A DNA stretch of 64,000 bases, taken from NCBI RefSeq assembly GCF_022201045.2, contig NC_068561.1, positions 13,169,001 through 13,233,000 of the forward strand, written 5' to 3'. Positions 28,188 to 39,764 of the stretch are shown here, in pieces; position 1 is the first letter of the stretch, and each line of letters begins with the position of its first letter. Below the pieces are notes generated by a model that worked only from the letters and a program-made list of their open reading frames with translations, was not told the origin of the DNA and searched no databases. The position numbers were made by a program, and so were the translations under genes. This stretch comes from Citrus sinensis (lineage: Eukaryota; Streptophyta; Magnoliopsida; Sapindales; Rutaceae).

Positions 28188-28711
28188 GGCATTGTTTGAT
28201 ATTAAGATGTTGTAGAAAAAAAATTTTAATTATAAAATACAAAGTTAATAGTATGTAGCAAATACAATTCTTAAATAATAATTTTGTCAAAATTATTAAA
28301 AATGTAATAGACATTTCATCATACAAATGTAAAATCAAATTAATTTAGGTTTCAAGTTACAATAGTTAGGGTGCGTTTGGGATTGAGGTGTTGTATCTTT
28401 TAAGCTGTAGCTGCTGTGGAAAAAAAATTGTAATTATGAAACAAAAGTTAAAATATGTAGTAAATACAAATTTTAAATAAACATTTCGATAAAATTATTA
28501 AAAATATAATAAATTCTCTATTATATAAGTAAAAAATCATATCAACATGGCTTTTAAATTACAACAGCTAGCATTTACCAAACACTGTACTACTGTAGGT
28601 TAAAAGATACAACTGTCCAACTTCAATCCCAAATGCACCCTTAGTGTGTATTAAATATTTTAATATTGTAACTTTTAAACTACAATTGTCCAACCTCAAT
28701 TTTGGAATAAG
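28188..28711. mobile_element. Tourist-like MITE split by another copy (outer copy)
   Basis: The left part (28188-28368) and right part (28641-28711) join to make one family T1 copy when 28369-28640 is removed. 'caagttacaatagTTA' then continues as 'gtgtgtattaaat...aacttttaaactacaattgtccaacctcaat', matching the intact arrangement in the copy at 57487. Its own ends are decayed. Confidence 0.7.
28369..28640. mobile_element. Tourist-like MITE, best-preserved copy (inner copy)
   Basis: The 272-bp element starts GGGTGCGTTTGGGATTGAGG and ends CTTCAATCCCAAATGCACCC, inverted repeats with few mismatches. It is flanked by TTA on both sides (28366-28368, 28641-28643), the 3-bp duplication of PIF/Harbinger-Tourist elements. 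Subterminal GTATCTTTTAAGCTGTAG pairs with its partner near 28597-28615. AT-rich interior, no coding potential. Confidence 0.85.
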
Positions 28712-29728
28712 TTAACTTTGAATTAATTTTCTCGTTGAATGACAATTTTCAAAATATCTTCCAAATTATAATAAACTTTTTTTTTCCCAAAAGATAAGGA
28801 AAAAATGGGAGTGCATTGATGATTTCTTTTTTCACTTAACAAAAACGGGAGAAAGTCAATATTTACAATAATTTAACGATATCATGAAAATTATCAAACG
28901 AGTAATACAAAATTAATGTTTTTAGAAATTGGTAGCTAAACTTTATCTCATTATAATGGCATTCAAATTCCAAACTCTACGACCTTAATAAATTATGTCT
29001 ATTTAGATAAAGAGTAATAATACAGCTATAAATTCGTGTACAAACTTATCTTGTACAAACTGATTTAACATTAATTTATTGGTTGAATAAAAATATAAAA
29101 TAATAAAAATAAGTCATGTGGACCAAAAGATATTTAATTCAACCAATTTTATCATAGCATATCAATTTGTACAAATAAATTTATACAAGAATTTATGGAT
29201 ATATTTCACTCTTAGACAAAGAGTTATAAGCATTAATAATGTATATTAATGCTCACCAAGATCGATATACTAAAGTATTTTTATTTTCATTCAAATAAAC
29301 AAGATTTATGAACAAAAAGTGTTTGAATGTCTATTTTTGAAATAATTAGGTCTAATTGTCCAATTCTAAAATTGAAGTTTTGTCAAATAAACTACTTTTG
29401 TCAGATTTTGATTGCCAAGCACTGTTTCATAGGAGCCAAGCACAAGTTATGAAGTTTGGATTGAAGGAATCTTTTGACATGGACTTATTCGGGTTAAATA
29501 TCCTACGGTCCAAAATCCCAAGTTTGCAGAGCAGGACGGCCGGCCTTGACAAAAATCAACTGGGGTTTGAAATTTCGCAATGACAATGCCACGCGGCGTA
29601 ATAAGACACGCATCTTTACCATAGTTGACTTTGACAGGCACTCTGTTAATTAAAGTTCGTTAAGGAAACGACGATATCTGACCTGGACCAACGTTTGATA
29701 ACGACTCCGTCCACATGTAAAATTGCAA
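28712..29728. other. AT-rich intergenic DNA
   Basis: No gene or structured repeat recognised. A higher-GC stretch at about 29500-29720 has an open frame without recognisable similarity. Confidence 0.45.
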
Positions 29729-29736
29729 ATTGTTTA

Positions 29737-29900
29737 CGAAAATGCTAAATATTAAGAAAAACGAGAGAAAGACGAGAGAAAGACGAGAGAATGAAGCATG
29801 TGTTGTGAGAAGAAAGAGAGAGAAAAAGCTGACAGAAGAGACAGAAAATAGGCAATTCTCTCGTCCTTCTCTCGTTGTTTTTGATATTTAACAGCACTCA
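29737..29900. mobile_element. Short MITE with purine-rich inverted arms
   Basis: The left arm 'gctaaatattaagaaaaacgagagaaagacgagaga' is the near-complement of the right arm (29857-29893, complement 'gttaaatatcaaaaacaacgagagaaggacgagaga'). The 8-bp direct repeat ATTGTTTA lies on both sides (29729-29736, 29901-29908), consistent with an hAT-type insertion. Length 164 bp. Confidence 0.75.
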
Positions 29901-30587
29901 ATTGTTTAACAATTGAAGATCTTGGCGATGCCTAACGTGCCGGGCCGGGTCGGTTATTAAAGGAAAGCCATGCGTCTGTCTGCTCGTACCGTGTTGTATC
30001 TATTATGTATTTTGTGTCATGTCATACTATATATATTTTTTTTCTTGTTTATGTACTTTTAGCTAAATTTAATAGAATTTAAAATTTAAAATTCAAGTCC
30101 ATATTTAATAATAATAAATGACTAATAAGAAAAGAATGTAATATTAGTTATTAGGTTAGACCCTACAATATTAAAATTCTTTTTTAATACTTAACAATAA
30201 TAACAATAATAATAAAAAATTTGAGGGTTAACTTAGTTGTTATGTTGGACTTATATAGACTCATAAATTATAGTTTATAATAACATTAATACGTATTTAT
30301 AAAATCATGGTATTCATAATTTTATTTATTACAATTATGATATCAATTATTCATTTAATGATTTATAAACATAAATCAATTAGAGTATTTTTTTTAAAAA
30401 CTAAGGATTAAATGAATTTAAAAAAACTTCACTAATAAAATATGTTAAAAGATTCAATTTAAAGTTATTTGTAAAGTCATAAAATTTTAAGTTTATTTTT
30501 GCTAAAAAGTGAAACGTGCTTATTGTGGGTCTTTTTCACATGTTGTACTTTAGCTCATCTCTAATCATGTCATATTTTTAAGGCTTA

Positions 30588-30813
30588 TATATCTAAAATT
30601 CTAAGTTTGACCCGCCGCGCGTGTGTGCCTTGTCATGCCACATGCCCCATTGAAACATGCTAGTACGGTGCCACGTGCTACCCATCCCATTGGCTATCTC
30701 TATATCTAAAATTCTAAGTTTGACCCGCCGCGCGTGTGTGCCTTGTCATGCCACATGCCCCATTGAAACCTGCTAGTACGGTGCCACGTGCTACCCATCC
30801 CATTGGCCATCTC
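30588..30813. repeat. Tandem duplication of a 113-bp unit
   Basis: 30588-30700 and 30701-30813 are nearly identical; I see two differences, CATGC/CCTGC and GGCTAT/GGCCAT. Each unit contains CCACGTGC (G-box core) and the CG-rich string CCGCCGCGCGTG, out of character for the AT-rich surroundings. Confidence 0.9.
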
Positions 30814-33287
30814 TAGAATATCCAATCAAGTTCTAGTTAGCAATTCAAAAAGAGTTTACATGGAAAGGCTTTTGCTTTCGTTGTTAATGAATATAGACTT
30901 TATTTTGGTTTTTGAAAAATCAACTTTAACATTATTATGAGCCGTATTGTCAAATCAAAAGGACTCGCTTAAGTCTTGTTTAGAGGTTAGTAAACAGTAT
31001 TTTGAAAGTTACAATACTATATTATTTAAAAAATAATAAAGGCCAATTTGATAATGATGTTGCTTTAAAAATAATTATTTTTAGTTATATCGTATCAATA
31101 ATTAATTGTGAAGAACATCAGTTAAATATTTAGTAAAATTTATTTTTAAAAGTACTATGAGTTTTAAAAATAATTGTACGTATTTAATAAATCTTATTAC
31201 TATACTGTTGTGAGAATATAAATGACTACATTAGACATAATGCTAAGTAAAATTTATTTATGCATTTGTAAACATTAATATAAGATACCATATTACTATA
31301 TTGTGTTTATATAATAATTGATAACCTAAATAAATATTTTATATTATTAATTTTATTTTTTATTTTGTTATCTCAATATAGTTGGTACTAATAATAATAA
31401 TAATCCTTTTAAAGTTAATGATTTATTTTTTAATTAATAAGGATAATTTTAGATTTTTATAATATATTTGATGATATATACTTATTTTCAAAACCAAATT
31501 TTAAAAAGATATTCCTTTCCCACTTCTCAAAATATAGTGTAGGATGGGTGCTTACGCCAAAACTAATTTCCAAAAAAATTTATTAAACACCAAAATTAAT
31601 TTTTAATTTTCAAAATCACTTTTAACCCTCTTAAAAGCAATCTCATACGGACCCTAACTATTGTGGCTTGGAAACTAGTTGTTTTGATCAATCACTAATA
31701 TGATGAGAAACCTATAATTACTTTTATATTTTTTTGTCAAAATTATTATTTAAAGGTCATATTTATTATACAGTACGACACTATTAACTTCTATTATATA
31801 ATTTTTTTTCACAATATCTCAATATTAAGCAAGATCTTAGTTACGTATGAAATGAAATTTGTATACATGCAAACACTTTTACTTTTTGAAGATCATGCTT
31901 TAAATGTGATGTTTGATCAATTACGCAATTACCAGCAGAAGTTTCATAAATAATAGAAAATCTAAAGTTGAACACTTTAATCAAGTTTAGTGAGTTGTCA
32001 TTTTCAAATCACTAATGTTAATCTTCTAAAATGTGAAAAAATGATACATTAACCATGTGTTTATTAACCGAGAGCGAGAGTGAATGCAAATCAAAATTAT
32101 TCTAATGTTTACTTGAAATTTTGGAAAAGAGATTAGGAATCAAAGTGGTAGGCTATACTTAAATTTGAAAATCATTGGTGATTGGGAATTAGAATTCTAA
32201 TATTAGGATCGATTAAAATATCCTATTCAATTTTTTATATTGCCAAATTACCCTCCATTAAGTAAAAAAAATAAACAAATAAAAATTGCAAATCCATAAC
32301 TCTCACCTGCATGAATCCAGCACGTCAAATCGAACCCAAAGATCGAACTGGACAGAACTTGTCGTTGATGGGTAGCACCGTCGCTTACGTCGTCGATTGG
32401 ATAGCATCGTAGTCGCTTAGCTCGTTGTCGAAGGGAGAAACACTTCCACTTAGGCACTTAGCTCATTGTTATACCGGGTTGCTCACTAAGCTCATCGTCG
32501 CTGTTGACGATGAAGAAGAAGAATAAAATGATTGTGATGATGATGATGATGTTGAGAAGAGAGAAACATTATTTCATTTGAAAAATTTTATTTAGAGAGT
32601 GTTTTGGATATTTTAATTTAGTATTACATTATTTTTAATATCATTATTCTTGTTGAAGAGAAAGAAATGCTATAATTACTATTATTTTGATAAAAAAAAG
32701 TTTGATTAAAATAATATATAAACTTATTTTTATTAGAAGAATCTTTTAGGGGATGGCTTATTTTTTCACTTTTTAAAGAGTTAAATTAGAAGAGTCTTTT
32801 GTTGATGTTAGCCAAAGAAACAAAAAATATTTATTAAAATTACCATAAATTATCATTTTAAAATAAAATTTAAGATTAGACGACATATCATTTTAAAATA
32901 AAATTTAAAATTTACTCTTCTTATGGCATAGCTAGTTTCCAAAATCAGTGGAAAAATATTTAATTTATTTAAGAGAATTTAATTTTTCTCAAATATTTTA
33001 AAATAATTTTAGATTTAACATACTCTTTAAGTGATTCTAAAGACGAAACTATAATTTTGAACTTAATTTTTTTGTAAATTATTCAAAACGAGTGGGGATG
33101 AATAAAAAATTTTATTGGAGGCAAATATAATTTTTAGACGTAATTTAAAAAGGATTTTTTTGAAAATCTTAATACAAGGAGGTTCTTGTTAACTCTAGCT
33201 ACAAAAGAGCTAGTTAGCATATCCTATTAGAGCACAAGTCATTCTTGTACTCTACTAAGCCAACATTAATTAAGTGTTAAAAGAACA
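30814..33287. other. AT-rich intergenic DNA with MITE remnants
   Basis: No gene recognised. About 31640-31855 looks like a reversed T1 MITE copy ('ggaccctaactattgtgg' at the left, 'cacaatatctcaatattaagc' at the right). 31046-31640 is an AT-rich stretch whose end, 'aaaattaattttt', resembles another dispersed repeat also seen near 59632. A (GAT)n run lies at about 32535-32552. The Athila-type cluster starts at 33288. Confidence 0.45.
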
Positions 33288-34425
33288 CGATGTGTCCCAG
33301 AAAATGAAATTCAGAATATCATTTCATTCTGCCATGAACAAGCTTGTGGAGGCCATTTTAGTGCTAAGAAAACAACGACTAAAGTTTTACAATGTGGTTT
33401 CTATTGGCCAACTATATTTCGAGACGCTTACACTTTCTGTTCTTCATGTGATAGGTGTCAACGAATGGGGAGTATTACGCGAAGGAACATGATGCCACTA
33501 AATCCAATTTTAGTGGTTGAGATTTTTGATGTATGGGGTATCGACTTCATGGGACCCTTTCCCCCTTCTTTTGGCCATCAATACATATTGGTTGCTGCTG
33601 ACTATATATCGAAATGGGTAAAAGCAATTCCATGCAGAACCAATGATCACAAGGTGGTGATAGGATTTTTGAAAAGCAATATTGTCTCACGCTTTGAATT
33701 CCCTCGAGCAATAATCAGTGATGGTGGTGCCCACTTTTGTAACAAAGTATTCAAAGCTCTTTTGATAAAGTATTCAACCACACACAAAGTGGCGACCCCA
33801 TATCATCCACAAACCAGTGGCCAAGTTGAGATCTCAAATTGAGAAATAAAACACATATTAGAAAAAACGGTGAGGCCGGACAGAAAAGATTGGTCATTAA
33901 GACTTGATGATGCATTATGGGCATATAAAACGGCTTTCAAGACCCCAATTGGGATGTCACCCTACAGGTTAGTGTATGGAAAAGCTTGCCACCTACCTGT
34001 GGAACTCGAGCATCGTGCGTATTGGGCCATCAAGAAATTCAACTTTGACATGCAGCAAGCCAGCTCAGAAAGAAGATTACAACTGGCAGAACTTGAAGAA
34101 ATTCGCAATGACGCATACGAAAATACCAAGATTTACAAGCAACGAATGAAAGTCTTCTATGACAAGCAAATTATGAGAAAATCGTTCACCCCAGGTCAGA
34201 AAGTGCTTTTATTCAATTCTCGGTTGCACCTATTCCTAGGTAAGTTACGCTCTCGTTGGTCTGGCCCATTTATTGTACATTCCACATGGGGCAATTGAAA
34301 TTAAGGACCCAAAGAACGGTGTCACGTTTAAAGTTAATGGTCAAAGATTAAAGTCATATCTAGAGTACCAACCACATGGAGAAAACACCGAAATTAATTT
34401 GAGTGACCCACCAGATTTGAATTGA
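33288..34425 (+). pseudogene. Ty3 integrase fragment, copy A
   Basis: Similarity begins abruptly at RCVPEN, just before the zinc-binding region: His residues in [10 protein letters not shown], then CSSCDRC. The DDE core is recognisable, with Asp in WGIDFMGPF, Asp in IISDGGAHF, and Glu expected shortly after the stop at 33840. That stop is TGA where copy B has CGA. An 8-base deletion near 34278 relative to copy B shifts the frame before the C-terminal part, which ends at 34425. Upstream pol, gag and the 5' LTR are absent; the flank at 33287 is ordinary intergenic DNA. Confidence 0.9.
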
Positions 34426-34549
34426 TTTTTTTTTCTTTTCGTTGATTTGATTTTTCTTTCTTTCTTTTTATTATTCTTTTGCTAATTGAAATTATTTTTG
34501 CATAAGTGTGTTTGTTTAACTATTAAGTTTTCTCTTATAATTTTTAATC

Positions 34550-34783
34550 ATGAGTACCTTACTTAGACCGTTCCTCCTGAACATTCTTAAACCACTTCAA
34601 CATGTCAAAACTCGTCTCAAAAGACAGATTCAATTTTGTAAAACGCATCGCATTTGGGCTCTACAGCCACTAGAGTTAGTAGCCTATGTTGAGGGTTTAG
34701 AAAGCCAACTCAGAGACATTGAGAGAAATGTTTACGACATCCAGTTGGAGCTTGAGGTAAATTCAATAAGAGGACGATTTTAA
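34550..34783 (+). CDS. Retrotransposon extra ORF X, 77 aa, copy A
   Basis: This is the first of three frames between integrase and LTR. The 77-residue product starts MSTLLRPFLLNILKPLQ, is basic in its first half and helical/coiled-coil-like in its second (LESQLRDIERNVYDIQLELE). The same frame in copy B (46452-46685) has two stops but otherwise keeps length and spacing. I do not recognise a family. It could be an exon of a larger protein with the next frame, since splicing signals were not resolved. Confidence 0.55.
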   Translation: MSTLLRPFLLNILKPLQHVKTRLKRQIQFCKTHRIWALQPLELVAYVEGLESQLRDIERNVYDIQLELEVNSIRGRF

Positions 34784-34924
34784 TTTTCTTTGTGTATTTT
34801 AATTTATTTTTCTGTTTGTGTGCTTTAGTTTGTTACCCCGGTGAAGTGGCAGATAATGGTACTCCGTGATAATCAAGTCGATTACTTCAGTTTTCCATAA
34901 TAATTGATATTCTGAGGCGAAGGT

Positions 34925-35482
34925 ATGGACAGAAACAAGATTCTAGTGAAGGTTCACAAGCGATTCCCTTCACTTCCTCAGAATACCCTCCTTACAATCT
35001 ATAAAGCCCGGTCCGAACGCATGCGATTACTTATAAGGAAAAACATACCTACTGACATCCATTGGTTAATCGAGGCTTAAGTATGATCGGCAGGTGAGTT
35101 ACCTCTAAAATTTATTGCATACATGCCTGGTTGTGGTAAAGGAAATTATGCAAGAAAACGATGAGCTCGAAGAATTTCTGTTGCTTGTCATAAGTGTGCC
35201 AGAATGAGTTGCAATAAAAACCCATGTTCTTTAGGAATAGTGTCTGATAACAAGGAAGATAAGATTCAATTCATTAGGGATGGCTTGAATAAGGAGTCAT
35301 TGGATAATATCCTTTTGTCTCTTGAAACGCATCCCAGTGGATATGTGCAAGGAGCGATTCTCCAGTTATGGCCATTATTCCAGAAAGAGCATGCACGATA
35401 TAGTCTCGGGAATCTGACTATAAATGACCCTGTTTGCCAGTTTATAAGAAAACTGGATAGGAAGCCTATCCTCGACCCATAG
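34925..35482 (+). pseudogene. Extra ORF Y, basic Cys-rich protein, copy A (broken)
   Basis: Same frame as the 185-codon ORF of copy B, here interrupted by stops at 35078-35080, 35084-35086 and 35162-35164; the last two are TGA where B has CGA. The cysteine cluster CHKCARMSCNKNPC and the flanking basic run are retained. Copy A shows that the ORF continues past copy B's stop (QKEHARYSLGNLTIND onward) to the shared terminal TAG at 35480-35482. Confidence 0.7.
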
Positions 35483-35780
35483 AGGGCGTTCAAGCCGTTT
35501 CTGGATGTAAAACCGGAGAAAGATGTGAGCCACAATCGCAACTACCTGTAAATATCCTTTCACTTTACTGTTATTTTATTTCACTATTGTTTTATTGTGT
35601 GCATTATTGTCTTTAATAATTTTATTACTGTTTGCTTTTTCCTTATTACTGTTTGCTTTTTTCTTTTTATTGTTTCCTTTTTGACTCGCGAGCCATGTGC
35701 TTTACGCGTTATTTGACACTGATATGCCACCTCATACACAGTTGTGACCCACTGTCACCAAGATTTTTAAATATGACTTT

Positions 35781-36473
35781 TTGTTAAGTACTCACAAATT
35801 ATTTTTGAGAAATATTCCAATGGCAGCTACTCCAAATAGACAATTCAAGAACATTTATGTGCTTTCTGGATTTACCTATGGCAAACATAAAGAGTTCGTT
35901 GAGACAGCCATCGATCTTGGTCGAAGTATAGCAGAGAGAAAATTACACTTGGTGTATGGAGGAGGTAACCGAGGGTTATCAAAAATGGTCTCAGAAGCAG
36001 CTTTTATCAGAGGAAGTCAAGTGTTAGGCATCATCTCAAGAATCTTAAAACCATTGGGCAGTTCGTCTGACTCATCAACTGGAGAATAGTTAGTCGTCTC
36101 AGGTATGCAAGAAAGAATAACTGAAATGCTTAATCATACTGATGCTTTTATTTTCTTTCCAGGAGATCTTGCAACACTAGAGGCACTTATCACACTAGCA
36201 TCTTGGGCCCATCTGCACATCCACCAGAAACCCATCAGTTTGTTAAATGTCAATAACTTTTATGATGGCTTTATCGCATTTTTTAACCATGAAATAAAAA
36301 ACTATTTCATTCCTTCTAATGTGAAAAAACTTTTTATTTGTGCTCACACTGCTAATGAGCTACTTGATCTGTTACAAGCTTATAAACCGGAGCCAGACCC
36401 CTAGACCTTTGTGTTGGAGCGCCCAAATAATGATGGTAACAGTAGCCGCAGTAAGAAGTACAAATTAATTTAA
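35781..36473 (+). pseudogene. Extra ORF Z, LOG-like protein, copy A (broken)
   Basis: LOG-family (lysine-decarboxylase fold) sequence in one frame with two stops: TAG at 36087-36089 where copy B has GAG, and TAG at 36402-36404 where B has TGG. The product keeps KLHLVYGGGNRGLS, the Arg in GMQERITEM (equivalent to the catalytic Arg of LOG enzymes), PGDLATLEA in place of PGGYGTLEE, and HQKPISLLNV. Upstream spacing from ORF Y matches copy B. Confidence 0.85.
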
Positions 36474-38406
36474 CTCTCCGCTTGTAAATATTTTCTTCTG
36501 TGTTGCACCACCCAGGTGATGTCTTCTAAACTCTACTTCTTTCCTTTCAAACATTGAGGACAATGTTTCGTTCTGGTTGGGGGGAGGGAATAGTTGACAA
36601 TTGTGGAATTTTGGTTAAGTTTTTACTAATTTTTTGTTGTAGAAACTAACTGTTGCTAACTTTTTGTGTTGAAGATGGCTGAATATGGAGTGTAGTGACT
36701 TTAGAAACGCATCTTCATCGTTAAAAAAAAATTAAAAAAACTAAAAAACTAAAAAAAAAAAATTCAGACATTTTTTTTTCTTTATTATGTTTTGATGTTC
36801 ATTTTTCTTCTTCTTTTAATTTCTCCTTATAAATATATATTTTCAAATTTTTAAGTCAAAGATAACTGAATATGGAGCGTAGTGCCTCTAGAAACGCATC
36901 TTCTAAGTTAAAAAAAAACCATTTTCGTTTTCTATCATTTTAAGTGTAACTTTTCTAATTAGTTTTGATGCATCATTTTCACATTTCTGCATGCATATTT
37001 TTCTTTCATGTTTAGAATAGGTTGGGGGGTAGAATGTTGTTTAAAGAAAAATATTTGTGTGATTTGTTTTAACATTGGATGACATGATTAATTTAAATTT
37101 TAGTATTTGTATTATCTTTGGTCTTAAGTGATGTTACGCTATGTTTGCTACTTTACATGTTGATGTCGGAGACAAATATGAGTTGCTTGAAGGAATGAAC
37201 ATGTCATAAATAAGTGCCAAGTGAGTTTTTGAGCCTATCATTTTTCTTGGAGAGTAACCCTTTTGCCCATTCTTTATACAGCTTAGCAGTTTATTATTTT
37301 ATATACGACCTCTAGATTTCTTTTGAGTTAACTCTTAAAAAAAATTGTAAAATAAAAAAAAGAAAAAGAAAAAAATGTGTGTTGCTACATTGGGAGGCCC
37401 ATCTAACTAGTAGATATTGATGATTATTTAGAACCCTAAAAGATGATGGAAATGCCATCTTTGATCCGTTTGAGCCTTTCTAGTCATCCCTTTTATTAAA
37501 TATCCATAGTTACCTCTTTTGAGCCTTAAAAAAAAAAATATTTTCTTTGTCAACTTATCATCTTGACCCACTCCGATTTGGAGTATTACCCGATATCTTA
37601 TAAATTCCATCACTTATTTATGTTTGAGAAAATATAAATAATTATATTGTTCAGTGAAGTTATGCCAAATAAAAGCAAAAAAAAAAAAAAAACAAAACAA
37701 AACAAAAGTTGTTGTTTCAAAAGAATAAAAATAACAATAATAGGTGAAATCCACCTTGCAACTTCCAAAAAAAAAAAAATTCTCTGCATTTTTCTCAAAC
37801 ATACACTTTGTTTTCCTTATTTCCTTTCTTTGTTAGCCATATCCTTAACGTACGTTACGTCCTAATAAAAGTCCTTCTTGATTTTAGGGAACTATAGTTT
37901 GAAGTAGAAGCTAGTTATATGGGCTAAAAAAATGTAGTGGTGCATATAAAAAAATAAAAAAATAAATTGGGTTGACTAACATTTTTTATTTGACTTGAGA
38001 TTGTATTATTTCTAAGCTGAGGGCATATTTATTTCATCTTGGTGAGAGCATGTGATATCACTTCTTTATTATTTTCTCTCAATTACCATTCATTAGAGTG
38101 ACTATTTTTATTGGGTTTAATTTCTTTGTGAGGGTGTCACTACTTCCAGTGAGATTTTGGGGTTTGACATGTCATTCTTGAAAGTAGCTATAACAAAGTC
38201 TACTGGGCTGATCCATGTAGATGATTGATGTGGGTGTGATGTTGCTTTAGACTAGAGATAATGCTTATACTTTTATTTGATTGCTATAATTAATCTGATT
38301 GAATAAACACGAGTGTTTCTAAATAAAATAAAAAAAAATCATTTTGGTTTTGAATTTTGTTTTCGCTTTATTTGCTAGGGACTAGTAATAAGCTGGTTTG
38401 GGGGTG
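36474..38406 (+). other. Non-coding 3' region of copy A, with polypurine tracts
   Basis: A long untranslated region between ORF Z and the LTR, typical of Athila elements. It has 'cattgaggacaatgt' followed by GGTTGGGGGGAGGG (about 36570-36590), 'gttggggggtagaatg' (about 37021), and the LTR-adjacent tract GGTTTGGGGGTG (38395-38406), the likely primer for plus-strand synthesis. It also has two 'atggctgaatatggag...tagtg.ctctagaaacgcatcttc' units (about 36673 and 36864). Confidence 0.7.
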
Positions 38407-39764
38407 TGTTGAGTGTTAGAAAATGTATATTTATAAAGGAGAAAATTGTCATTTTACACTACAAGTTTTACTAACACCTTTACTTTTATGAATTTAACCT
38501 TCTTTTGATTTAATTCCGTGTGTTTTATTTTAATTAAGTATTTTATGTATTTTAGGGGCATCATAGTCATTTCACAATAAACGAAAAATCAGATGGCAAA
38601 ATAGACATCACTTTTGAACTCAGGACGGTCGAAAACCTTAGGAGTAGCATAAAAGGAAAAATGGCACTGTTCACATGTACGGTACTATTCACGTGTACGG
38701 TACTGTATACGTTACTGTTTACGATACTGTTCACATAGACGGACGATGACGTGGCATTGACCGATGATGTGGCATTAACTGATGAGGTGTCACGATCCTG
38801 TTGGACTAAAATTCTTATGTACTGTTGATGGTGACGTGGCAGCATATCAGTGGACCAAAAATCTCGCGTACGGTACATGCATCACACAGGATTATTTTCA
38901 ACCAAACCGCGTTACTATTCAACCCAGGTCAAACCGTGTTACTGTTCATCCATGTGGTCAAACCGCGTACTGTTGATTGATGACGTGGCGCAATCCTGAG
39001 CGTCCAAACTGTTTTTAATCTGATGGCCATGATTTGCTCCATGTATCTATAAAAAAAGGGGCCTCTCCCCCCTAATTTAATATCTCTGAATCCATTTTTG
39101 GGATCCATTTTCTGTAATTCCTTCTCTATCTTGTATTTTCTACGTATTTTAATAAATTTCTATTTTGCCCCTTGTTCAATTATGAGTGGCTAATTTTCTT
39201 TCAAGCTTGGGTTAAATGTGAAGTCTCAACATGTGTCATGGGGTTTATTTGGTAAATTTACTTTCTCTTCCCCTCTAATTTTTGTGGATGTTTTGACTTC
39301 TCGTCGACAAATAATACTAATCTTGTCTAGTACTGCCTTGGTTTCACCGGCCCCCTAGTACAAGGTTATTATTTTTTGGCACGATAAGCCCTTAGCACCA
39401 TATTAATTAGAGCGTGGTTCATGAGGTGTGGATTCCCCCCTCATGATTTAATTGACATTAATAAGTATTATTTAGCCCATGATGCATGTTGATACGGATC
39501 CAAATACCCAAGTACGTCATTTCAGTAGATTTCTCTTCAATTTATTCTCGTCATTTCAATTCCAATTTTAGAATTTATTCTCGCCATTTTAATTCCAATT
39601 TTATGATAATTTAAATCACTTCCACCACAAATCCAACCGCCCATTTACAAAATTAATTCTACATATAATTAAAATCCACCTCCTCGTAGGATCGACACTC
39701 GTCACCATTAGTCTATTCTACAATAGATTTGTGCGCTTGCGAGTACATTAAAATTTACACAACA
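38407..39764 (+). repeat. 3' LTR of copy A (1358 bp)
   Basis: It begins TGTTGAGTG after a polypurine tract and ends CACAACA, so it has TGTTG...CAACA termini. U3 carries three TGACGTGG motifs (38747, 38832, 38981). TATAAAAAAA at about 39048 marks the promoter and AATAAA at 39151 a poly(A) signal. The LTR end abuts reverse-transcriptase sequence of another copy directly. Confidence 0.88.
38747..39057 (+). promoter_or_regulatory. LTR promoter: TGACGTGG repeats and TATA box
   Basis: TGACGTGGC-type sites (bZIP/TGA-factor or G/C-box hybrid motifs) at 38747-38754, 38832-38839 and 38981-38988 precede TATAAAAAAA at 39048. Copy B's LTR keeps two of the three (50662, 50811) and the TATA box (about 50878). 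Direct copies of ACTGTTCA(C) are interspersed. Inducible transcription is inferred from motifs only. Confidence 0.5.

Noticed and set aside
29356..29583. 75-aa frame in the central spacer
   Set aside because: No recognisable similarity, splice context or codon pattern.
33274..33492. 72-aa frame at the left edge of the retrotransposon cluster
   Set aside because: It is a shadow of the integrase zinc-finger region, read in another frame; the same shadow recurs at 40479-40727 and 45183-45395.
35781..36473. LOG-like sequence as an ordinary host LOG gene
   Set aside because: It is intronless, occurs twice at the same position in two retrotransposon copies with the same flanking ORFs and LTR, and has a non-standard active-site motif. 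A host LOG gene would have several introns and no such context.
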